Shown piece by piece: positions 1 to 4,913 of a DNA stretch of 5,073 bases; the first letter of the stretch is position 1; each line of letters begins with the position of its first letter. A program made the translations under genes and the position numbers. The notes under the pieces were generated by a model, which was given only the letters and a program-made list of their open reading frames with translations, made no database searches and had not been told where the DNA came from. Source of the stretch: Planctomycetota bacterium. GTDB lineage: Bacteria; Planctomycetota; Phycisphaerae; Sedimentisphaerales; Anaerobacaceae. The DNA lies in NCBI GenBank assembly GCA_020344865.1, contig CP070830.1:1377171-1382243 (forward strand), given 5' to 3'.

Positions 1-36
1 CCGAGCCTGGTTCCAACTGACAACAGCCAATGGAAA

Positions 37-110
<74 letters not shown>

Positions 111-172
111 GCAGGCTAACCGCAGTCATTAGTTAGCTATCGGGCATCAGCCCTAATTGGCTTTAGCAGTCG

Positions 173-201
173 GTTATAGCTATATAGTTAACAAAGAGCA
201 A
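173..201 (-). promoter_or_regulatory. Possible promoter of tRNA-Ile
   Basis: On the minus strand, TTGCTC (196-201) and TATAAC (173-178) are separated by exactly 17 nt and lie just after the T-run of the preceding terminator. The -10 box is good (5 of 6) and the -35 box is weak (3 of 6). The start would fall near 166, giving a leader of about 55 nt before the tRNA. A short GGGC-ATCA-GCCC hairpin (142-153) lies in that leader. Because a terminator lies upstream, the tRNA needs some promoter in this interval, and this is the best candidate I see. Confidence 0.4.
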
Positions 202-202
202 C

Positions 203-235
203 AAAAAAGCCGCTGCTTAAAACTGCCAGCGGCTT
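203..235 (-). terminator. Rho-independent terminator, minus strand
   Basis: The stem AGCCGCTG (208-215) pairs perfectly with CAGCGGCT (227-234), extended by an A-T pair (207/235), around an 11-nt loop. Read on the minus strand, the hairpin is followed at once by TTTTTT (208-203). On the plus strand it is followed by TCGATT, so it is directional. It ends whatever is transcribed leftward from the promoter at 372-400 and insulates tRNA-Ile from it. Confidence 0.88.
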
Positions 236-365
236 CGATTATACATCGGCGTTTGCCTGTAACAGTTTTAGAGCAACATAAAACAGATTATAAAGATTTT
301 CATCAAGACCCTAACCTAAAACATTTCCGGCGGGCTGTTACGTAAATCAGCCTATACACCTTACA
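203..365 (-). ncRNA. Candidate structured small RNA, about 163 nt
   Basis: A strong minus-strand promoter (372-400) and a strong intrinsic terminator (203-235) define a transcript of about 163 nt with no convincing protein gene. The transcript can fold as one long interrupted hairpin. P1 pairs 350-359 with 241-250 (six Watson-Crick pairs, three G-U, one mismatch). An 8x8 internal loop follows. P2 (335-341 with 259-265) is GTAACAG/CTGTTAC, perfect. A one-sided 12-nt loop follows (323-334). P3 (316-322 with 265-271) is GTTTTAG/CTAAAAC, perfect, with base 265 shared with P2. A 44-nt apical region closes the fold. P1 starts about 6 nt after the predicted start and closes just before the terminator. 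The size and long interrupted rod resemble 6S RNA in outline, but I recognise no family signature. An SRP RNA apical motif is absent. Transcription and fold are predictions. Confidence 0.6.
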
Positions 366-371
366 AATCCC

Positions 372-400
372 AGTTTATTGCGCTATCGACACGCAGTCAA
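372..400 (-). promoter_or_regulatory. Sigma70-type promoter for the ncRNA candidate
   Basis: On the minus strand, TTGACT (395-400) and TAAACT (372-377) are separated by exactly 17 nt. They match the consensus boxes at 5 and 4 of 6 positions, including the key TTGAC and the TA...T of the -10. Immediately upstream (403-420) lie two 7-nt A-tracts 11 bp apart, a typical UP-element position and composition. The predicted start is near 365. Confidence 0.7.
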
Positions 401-482
401 GGTTTTTTTAATGTTTTTTTCAATTTTCCTCTTCTGCTAAATTATCTACTGTCAATCCGGGCAGATTGTTCTTCCAGTTGTT

Positions 483-508
483 AAAAAACGGGTTTTTTCG
501 CGTTTTTT
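483..508. repeat. Inverted repeat with A6/T6 arms (first)
   Basis: AAAAAACG (483-490) and CGTTTTTT (501-508) are perfectly complementary around a 10-nt loop that itself contains T6 (493-498). The three A/T runs are spaced about one helical turn apart. The stem has only two G-C pairs, so it is a weak terminator and may matter more as curved DNA. A second palindrome of the same style lies at 603-627. Confidence 0.55.
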
Positions 509-517
509 TGCAGAGGT

Positions 518-538
518 GGGTGGGGCAAGGGCCTCGGG
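518..538 (+). other. G-quadruplex-type motif
   Basis: Four runs of at least three G (518-520, 522-525, 529-531, 536-538) are separated by loops of 1, 3 and 4 nt, meeting the usual G3+N1-7 pattern on the plus strand. It lies between the two A6/T6 palindromes and about 200 bp upstream of the prepilin promoter. Whether it folds in the cell is unknown. Confidence 0.5.
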
Positions 539-602
539 CAAAGCGGCTTAAGCTGGGGGGTATCGGGCCCAGCCATTTTGCCGATTTTGGGCTTTGGGCG
601 TG

Positions 603-627
603 AAAAAATGACGTAACGGCATTTTTT
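603..627. repeat. Inverted repeat with A6/T6 arms (second)
   Basis: AAAAAATG (603-610) and CATTTTTT (620-627) form a perfect 8-bp inverted repeat. Inside, CG/CG (612-613 with 617-618) can add two more pairs around a TAA loop. The layout of A-run, hairpin and T-run is symmetric, so it could act weakly as a terminator on either strand. The low G-C content of the stem makes that doubtful. Confidence 0.5.
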
Positions 628-742
628 GTGTAACATCGGGCCCGTTTTCGGGACTTGTATATTGACGGCAGGTAATCTGCAGGCGCATTAATCCGCCCCT
701 TTACCTTTGGAGGCGAAATTGTAGCGTAATTGATTCTGATTT

Positions 743-771
743 TTGCCAGACAGGCGTAATTGTTATATAAT
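743..771 (+). promoter_or_regulatory. Sigma70-type promoter of the prepilin gene
   Basis: TTGCCA (743-748) and a perfect TATAAT (766-771) are separated by exactly 17 nt on the plus strand. The start would be near 778, giving a leader of about 50 nt before the ATG at 828. This is the only strong plus-strand promoter I find before the gene pair at 828-2278, so it probably drives both. Confidence 0.75.
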
Positions 772-827
772 TGCATGGGTATTTGTCAGTCGGTTTCGTT
801 CTTCAGAATTGAATCGAGAACAGGTAG

Positions 828-1616
828 ATGGCTCGACAGCGGAGAATAGTGGGTGTTGGCGTAGCCTTGGGTGGCTTTACGCTGGTGGAGCTGCTTGTGG
901 TGATATCCATCATATCGATGATGATGTCTATTCTTCTGCCCTCATTAAGTAAGGCCAGGGAAGCGGGCAGGCGGGTAGACTGTTTTTCGAACATGCGCCA
1001 GCTGATGTTTGCGTGGAATTTTTATTCCATGGACAACGAAGACAAGGTGCCTTCGCCCAGTACTTTCTGGAATGATTCGCGGGTTGATCATTTCTGGGTT
1101 GCTGACGGGCCCGCCTGGCCGAGTAATGATGTAGGCAATACTGAGCAGGCGGTGGAAGACGGCGTTCTGTGGCCTTATACCGAAGAGACTTTGGGCGTGT
1201 ACGAATGCGGGACCGACAGGTCTAACTTTCTGCGGGATTATTCCATATCAGGTACGATAAACTGGAGCCTGGACAATATCAAAAGCCCGAGCAGAAGGAT
1301 GGTTTTTGTGGATGCGAGCAGCTGCTGGAAATGGATACATAGCGCCTACGGTCCTATTAACTGCTGTCCAAAACCTCCCGTTTGGTACCGATGGGACGAC
1401 CCACATCATTGCCAGCAGATAACGGCGAGGCACAGCGGAGGATGCAATATGTCTTTCGCCGACTTTCATTGTGAATACTTCAGATGGAAAGACCCGCGCA
1501 CGGTAAAGTTTGCGAATCGGGAGATATCGGCATCTGAGGCGTCAGATGACAACCCTGATATACAGCGTTTGCTTGAGGTGCTCATTGGTGACGCCGCGCT
1601 AAAACTATTCAGGTGA
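828..1616 (+). CDS. Prepilin-type N-methylation domain protein (type IV pilin/type II pseudopilin-like)
   Basis: This 262-residue protein has a class III signal. A basic leader (RQRR, residues 3-6) ends at G16, with predicted cleavage before F17 in GGFTLVELL, and E21 is the conserved Glu at +5. A hydrophobic helix follows (about 17-38) that would anchor the protein in the inner membrane and pack the fibre core. After cleavage by a prepilin peptidase it would join a type IV pilus or type II secretion-like pseudopilus. Near the C-terminus, RHSGGCNMSFADFH (201-214) matches the prepilin-associated H-X9-DG motif of planctomycete proteins, but with DF instead of DG. Eight cysteines lie outside the helix, unusual for a pilin. 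TAG directly precedes the ATG, so no longer start exists. GTG at 849 has a better upstream GGAG (841-844) but would lose the basic leader, so ATG 828 is preferred despite its weak AGG at 822-824. Which fibre it serves is unknown. Confidence 0.9.
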   Translation: MARQRRIVGVGVALGGFTLVELLVVISIISMMMSILLPSLSKAREAGRRVDCFSNMRQLMFAWNFYSMDNEDKVPSPSTFWNDSRVDHFWVADGPAWPSNDVGNTEQAVEDGVLWPYTEETLGVYECGTDRSNFLRDYSISGTINWSLDNIKSPSRRMVFVDASSCWKWIHSAYGPINCCPKPPVWYRWDDPHHCQQITARHSGGCNMSFADFHCEYFRWKDPRTVKFANREISASEASDDNPDIQRLLEVLIGDAALKLFR

Positions 1617-1684
1617 GGCCGTGCAGAAGTTATCTACGTACCGAGTTGACAGTTTTCAGGTTGGAATTATTTGGGGATGTCGAA

Positions 1685-2278
1685 ATGTTTTTTAAGGTGC
1701 CTAACTGGCTGCGGTACGAGGTTAAACACCACTGGGAACGATTGACTGTAGAGACAAGGAGATGGATTAACGCACACCCGGGGTTAATTTTGGGTGTGAC
1801 CACGGCTTCGGTGTTTGTGCTTTTGGTCACTATTGTATGGCTATCGTGGCCTGAAAAGGTCGTGGAAGAAGTTGTGGAGAGCGAACTGGCGTGGTTTTGT
1901 GACCTGAACACCGGGGAGCTTTTCGTCTCGCGAAGCGAATTAGCTGGTCCTATCGAGGCCCCTTCCGGGCCGCTTCCCTGCGGTCGTCCGGCCGGGGTCA
2001 GGGCATACGTATTTAGTTATATCGACGAGCCAAATGAATCCGAACGTTTCATAGGCTTTTTGGAAAGGCCTAATCCTGCTGCCGCGGACGCTTATACTTC
2101 TGGTGGTATTGATGGGGGGACCGGTGGCGCTAAACAATGGGGGCGGGGACGGCTGATTTGCATGCTCGGTGACGGTCGGTGGGTCCCGGCCGACAGCAAG
2201 CAGGGGCAGGCCATTCTAAGCCGGGTATTCATGCCGAACCATCTCGGCAAGCCTCCTTATTATTGTCCGCCTGAATAG
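1685..2278 (+). CDS. One-pass membrane protein of unknown function
   Basis: The protein has 197 residues: a basic, Trp-rich N-terminal tail (1-32), one strong membrane segment (about 34-54), an acidic linker (EKVVEEVVESE, 57-67) and an outside domain of about 130 residues. The positive-inside rule puts the N-terminus in the cytoplasm. The outer domain begins WFCDLNTGELFV (70-81), continues PSGPLPCGRPAGVRAYVFSY and RFIGFLER (121-128), has a glycine-rich stretch (139-156), then RWVPADS and a C-terminal PPYYCPPE. I recall similar hypothetical proteins near prepilin-like genes in Phycisphaerae, but name no function. ATG 1685 is chosen because GGGGA (1673-1677) lies 7 nt upstream. A GTG at 1613 overlapping the previous stop would add 24 residues without a visible binding site. 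It follows the prepilin gene by 68 nt on the same strand, suggesting co-transcription and perhaps a shared envelope role (inference). Confidence 0.8.
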   Translation: MFFKVPNWLRYEVKHHWERLTVETRRWINAHPGLILGVTTASVFVLLVTIVWLSWPEKVVEEVVESELAWFCDLNTGELFVSRSELAGPIEAPSGPLPCGRPAGVRAYVFSYIDEPNESERFIGFLERPNPAAADAYTSGGIDGGTGGAKQWGRGRLICMLGDGRWVPADSKQGQAILSRVFMPNHLGKPPYYCPPE

Positions 2279-2282
2279 GCGG
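2267..2282. terminator. Hairpin shared by convergent gene ends, possible bidirectional terminator
   Basis: CCGCCT (2267-2272) and AGGCGG (2277-2282) pair perfectly around GAAT. The hairpin contains the TAG stop of the plus-strand membrane protein gene (2276-2278) and abuts the TGA stop of nrnA on the minus strand (2283-2285). Neither side has a good T-run (TCATTTGG on plus, ACAATAATAAGG on minus), so termination efficiency is uncertain. No other terminator-like structure is evident between the two converging units. Confidence 0.5.
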
Positions 2283-3299
2283 TCATTTGGCGTCCAGCCG
2301 CTTAAAGTGTTCCGTCACTTCAGCCAAGATAAGCTCGGTGGCCTTGTTTAAAGGGCCGGGCAGGTGTGTACCGGCGGCGTTGGTATGTCCTCCGCCGCCG
2401 AATTTGGCGGCGATTTCGCGGACGTCAATAGTGTCGTTACTTCTGAGGGAACATTTAATCCGTCCATCTGCTAATTCGACGAACAGGGCCGCCGCTTCAA
2501 CCATGCCTATGCGACGGCATTCGTCAATTAAATTCTCCGTGTCGTTATATACGGCGCCTGTCTGCTCAAAATCGACCTGTCGGAGGTACTGGGTTGCGAA
2601 GCGGCCGTCGAGATGTAATTCAAGCGTATTGAACATCGCGGCCATCAACCTGAAGCGCTGGGGCGAGAAATTTTGGTACAGGGTGTAATGGAGTTGGGTC
2701 GGATTCGCGCCGGCCTCTATTAAATCCGCGCAGGTTCGGTGAACCCTGCTGTCTGTATTGTTGAACTGGAACCAGCCTGTGTCGGTTGCTACAGCTACAA
2801 AAAGTGCTCGAGCGATTTTTTCTGTTACCGGCCATTTGGCGTATTTGAGCAATTCAAAGACGACAAGGGCTGTGGCCGCGGCGCTGGTGTCAACCATCTC
2901 GCCGTCGCCGATTTCATCGGTGGTTACGTGGTGGTCGATTACAAGGATGGGTTTGGTATTTTGTCTGAGAAACTCATCGAATTTAGGCATCTGGCTGTAG
3001 CTGTTGGTGTCGATAATCATAATCAAATCGGCTTCGCCGAACTGGCCCTGACCGAGCTGTTCGATGGTGACATCTTCGCCGAGCACAGGTACTTTTTCGG
3101 CAAAGAGAAATTCGTACCATTCGGGTATTTCCGACAGCATAAGAAGCCGGGTCTTTTTGCCGAGGGCAGTAAGGGCTTCGTGCATTGCCATCACAGAGCC
3201 GCAGGCGTCCCCATCCGGCTTGGTATGGGTCGTCAGCAGAATGGTTTTTGACTTGCCAATCAAATCAACCGCTTTTCGAAGGTTGTCATCATTCATCAT
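2283..3299 (-). CDS. nrnA: DHH/DHHA1 family nanoRNase and pAp phosphatase
   Basis: NrnA-type enzymes degrade 2-5 nt RNA fragments to mononucleotides and, in many bacteria, also dephosphorylate 3'-phosphoadenosine 5'-phosphate. The 338-residue length is normal. The N-terminal DHH domain shows the metal-binding motifs: THTKPDGDACGS (24-35), D97 in IIDTNS, the signature VIDHH (120-124) and ATDTGWFQFNNT (171-182). The C-terminal DHHA1 domain has the substrate-binding GGGGHTNAAG (301-310). All catalytic motifs appear intact, and the protein should be cytoplasmic. ATG 3299 has AGAGGT (3308-3313) 8 nt upstream; the second Met would sit too far from it. The gene is last in a minus-strand operon, 64 nt after the DJ-1 family gene. 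NrnA is the best match; RecJ is excluded by length and by the PDGDA motif order. Confidence 0.93.
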   Translation of the reverse strand: MMNDDNLRKAVDLIGKSKTILLTTHTKPDGDACGSVMAMHEALTALGKKTRLLMLSEIPEWYEFLFAEKVPVLGEDVTIEQLGQGQFGEADLIMIIDTNSYSQMPKFDEFLRQNTKPILVIDHHVTTDEIGDGEMVDTSAAATALVVFELLKYAKWPVTEKIARALFVAVATDTGWFQFNNTDSRVHRTCADLIEAGANPTQLHYTLYQNFSPQRFRLMAAMFNTLELHLDGRFATQYLRQVDFEQTGAVYNDTENLIDECRRIGMVEAAALFVELADGRIKCSLRSNDTIDVREIAAKFGGGGHTNAAGTHLPGPLNKATELILAEVTEHFKRLDAK

Positions 3300-3307
3300 G
3301 TGCTATG

Positions 3308-3313
3308 ACCTCT
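3308..3313 (-). promoter_or_regulatory. Ribosome binding site of nrnA
   Basis: AGAGGT on the minus strand lies 8 nt before the first of two consecutive ATG codons. The spacing favours the first ATG (3297-3299) over the second (3294-3296). Confidence 0.6.
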
Positions 3314-3364
3314 GTAATATTGTTCGACTGCGTCCGGAAATTTCATTGCCTTTTTTTGCTGAAG

Positions 3365-3910
3365 TCAGGCAGCCAGCATGGCCTGCGCTATTTCGTTTGA
3401 CTTTTCCTTTCCGAAGAGCAGCTCGACTAATTTTATTGCGAACTGCAGGGCCGTTGCCGGTCCCTGGCTGGTAATACGGTTGCCGTCGACGGCGACTTTG
3501 CCATCGGCAGCGTTAGTTAACTGCGAAAGCATCGATGGATAACAGGTTGCCTTTTTATTTTCTAAAAGACCGTGGTGCTGCAAGACGACCGCCGGCGATG
3601 CACAAATCGCTGCGTAATACCTACCCGATTGTGCCTGCGCTTTTAGAAGGATGGTCAGTTCATTGCTGTCTCTTAAGTTTTCCGCTCCTGGCATACCGCC
3701 GGGAAGGACAATTAAATCGTAGACGTTTTCGGTGCAATCTGAAATAAGCGCATCTGCCTCTAATTTTACGCCCCGGCTGGCAGTAACCTGCTTTGAGCCC
3801 ACCGAGGCAACAGTAACATCGGCCTTTGCCCTTCTTAGAACGTCGATAATAGTAACGGCCTCCAATTCTTCAATCCCGTCTGCAATTGCGATTAATACTT
3901 TCTTAGACAT
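3365..3910 (-). CDS. DJ-1/PfpI family protein, YajL-like
   Basis: The 181-residue protein covers a single DJ-1 domain at the family's usual length. The N-terminal strand leads to GIEELE (12-17), with E17 matching the conserved Glu that tunes the active cysteine. YDLIVLPGG (64-72) follows, then the nucleophile elbow AAICASP with C103. SRGVKLEADA and TSQGPATALQFAIKLVELLFGKEK closely follow the pattern I recall for E. coli YajL. Family members are cytoplasmic and linked to oxidative-stress defence, chaperone or glyoxalase/deglycase activities; the last is disputed, so no specific reaction is assigned. ATG 3910 is supported by AGGAA (3917-3921) 6 nt upstream. The gene starts 15 nt after the ribF stop, so co-transcription and possibly coupled translation are likely. 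A protease role (PfpI) is less likely from the sequence. Confidence 0.9.
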   Translation of the reverse strand: MSKKVLIAIADGIEELEAVTIIDVLRRAKADVTVASVGSKQVTASRGVKLEADALISDCTENVYDLIVLPGGMPGAENLRDSNELTILLKAQAQSGRYYAAICASPAVVLQHHGLLENKKATCYPSMLSQLTNAADGKVAVDGNRITSQGPATALQFAIKLVELLFGKEKSNEIAQAMLAA

Positions 3911-3925
3911 TGTAAGTTCCTGTGC

Positions 3926-4900
3926 TTATTGTTTTGCCAGAATTTGCCTTGCCTTCTCGCAGTCTTTTGCGATTTGTTCGCAGAGCTGCGATTCGGTCTT
4001 GAATTTGTGCTGGCTTCGTATTCGCTGCAGCAGGTCCATAGCGGCGTATTTGCCGATAAGGTCTCCGACATCTTCTTTCAACAAATGCGCTTCTATTAAT
4101 AGCGGAAAATCCTCGCCGTATGTTCTTGCCTGGCCGATGCTGTAGACTGCGGGCAGGTTTTCTTTACAGGCGATAGCGGCGTCAAGGGTCTCAGCAACTT
4201 TAACGAAGCCGGCGTAAACGCCCTCGCCGGGGATAACCTGATTGGGCCTTTTCATATTCAGCGTTGGGAAACCGAGTTTTTTGCCTATGCCGCGACCGGG
4301 TATGATTTCCTCAGCCAGCCGATACGGTCTTGCCAAGGCAATAGCGGCATCTGCTACATGTCCGCTTTCGAGCATATAGCGAATCATCGTGCTCGAAACT
4401 CTGACAGTCTGGCCTGTTGAGAGCGTAACCTGCCTTGAGCCGACTACCGAGACCTCAAAGCCGTGCCGGGCACTAAGGTCCTTGAGTGTCTGGATACTGC
4501 CTGCCCGGCCGGCGCCGAAGTTAAAATCGTCACCTTCGACAACCAGGCTTGGCTGAACATTGTCAACGAGAAACCGCCTGACAAAATCTTCGGGTTGCAG
4601 ACTAAGGAGTTCACGCGTGTCTTTTAAAACGATAAGGCAATCCACGCCGAGTTCAGCGAGCAGATGCTTTTTGAGCTCAAGCGGGGTCAGTACGCCGGGC
4701 GCCTTTTCCGGATGCAGTATAGCGACCGGGTGCGGCTCGAAGGTCATGGCTATCAATTCGGCGGCCTTTTCGTTAGCGGCGCACTTTGCGGTGGCCAGAA
4801 TCTCCTGGTGGCCGAGATGAACACCGTCGAAATTTCCGATAGTCAGGACACAGCCTTTTTTAATTTTCTCAAGCTCTGATATTGTTTCGATGAGTTTCAT
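3926..4900 (-). CDS. ribF: Bifunctional riboflavin kinase/FAD synthetase
   Basis: RibF phosphorylates riboflavin to FMN and then adenylates it to FAD in the cytoplasm. The 324-residue length is typical. The N-terminal FAD synthetase domain has GNFDGVHLGH (22-31) with the HxGH nucleotide-binding motif, VEGDDFNFGAGRAG (121-134) and SSTMIRYML (169-177). The C-terminal flavokinase domain has GRGIGKKLGFPTLN (202-215), a variant of the usual PTAN that keeps the metal-binding Thr, then GEGVYAG (225-231) and IEAHLL with E270 as the likely catalytic base. The usual NIGxRPT stretch reads SIGQARTYG (254-262) and the usual LYG reads LIG (281-283), conservative departures. Both activities probably remain. 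ATG 4900 has no clear ribosome binding site at normal distance. It starts 13 nt after the upstream oxidoreductase stop, so translational coupling is likely. Confidence 0.95.
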   Translation of the reverse strand: MKLIETISELEKIKKGCVLTIGNFDGVHLGHQEILATAKCAANEKAAELIAMTFEPHPVAILHPEKAPGVLTPLELKKHLLAELGVDCLIVLKDTRELLSLQPEDFVRRFLVDNVQPSLVVEGDDFNFGAGRAGSIQTLKDLSARHGFEVSVVGSRQVTLSTGQTVRVSSTMIRYMLESGHVADAAIALARPYRLAEEIIPGRGIGKKLGFPTLNMKRPNQVIPGEGVYAGFVKVAETLDAAIACKENLPAVYSIGQARTYGEDFPLLIEAHLLKEDVGDLIGKYAAMDLLQRIRSQHKFKTESQLCEQIAKDCEKARQILAKQ

Positions 4901-4913
4901 CGCTGTTTGTCAC

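Larger units (their letters stand above)
403..742. other. Non-coding region with A/T tracts and G-runs
   Basis: I see no credible gene here. Features visible are A/T tracts in helical phase (403-409 and 414-420; 483-488, 493-498 and 503-509) and two short palindromes with A6/T6 arms (483-508 and 603-627). Between the palindromes lies a G-rich stretch with a quadruplex-type motif (518-538) and further G-runs at 555-560, 565-567, 589-591 and 596-598. The sequence ATCGGGCCC occurs twice (562-570 and 635-643). A GGAGG at 711-715 is followed only by immediate stop codons. The long minus-strand open frame across 420-776 has no ribosome binding site, no recognisable domain and covers the plus-strand promoter, so I do not call it a gene. 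Confidence 0.6.

Noticed and set aside
157..345. 62-codon open frame on the plus strand
   Set aside because: It runs antisense through the minus-strand terminator and the RNA candidate, has no visible ribosome binding site, and its protein resembles nothing I know.
203..365. SRP RNA, tmRNA or riboswitch as identity of the RNA candidate
   Set aside because: The SRP apical loop pattern and a tRNA-like tmRNA end are absent. No gene follows the terminator in the way a riboswitch target would; only tRNA-Ile lies downstream.
711..730. GGAGG as the ribosome binding site of a small gene
   Set aside because: All start codons at suitable distance are followed at once by stop codons (TTG-TAG, ATT-GTA-GCG-TAA).
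420..776. 118-codon open frame on the minus strand
   Set aside because: It has no ribosome binding site before its ATG, no recognisable domain, odd composition (many Lys, Asn, Ser, Pro), and covers the strong plus-strand promoter at 743-771.
1646..1673. TTGACA followed by TATTTG as an internal promoter before the membrane protein gene
   Set aside because: The spacer is 16 nt and the -10 is poor, and transcription would start about 5 nt before the ATG, leaving no room for the GGGGA binding site.
1613..1684. GTG start overlapping the prepilin stop by 4 nt, giving a 221-residue protein
   Set aside because: The overlap suggests coupling, but ATG 1685 has a good GGGGA 7 nt upstream and places the basic tail and membrane helix naturally. 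The extra 24 residues show no feature.
2739..3251. 170-codon plus-strand open frame antisense to nrnA
   Set aside because: It is a shadow of the well-supported nrnA gene, whose motifs lie on the other strand across the whole interval.
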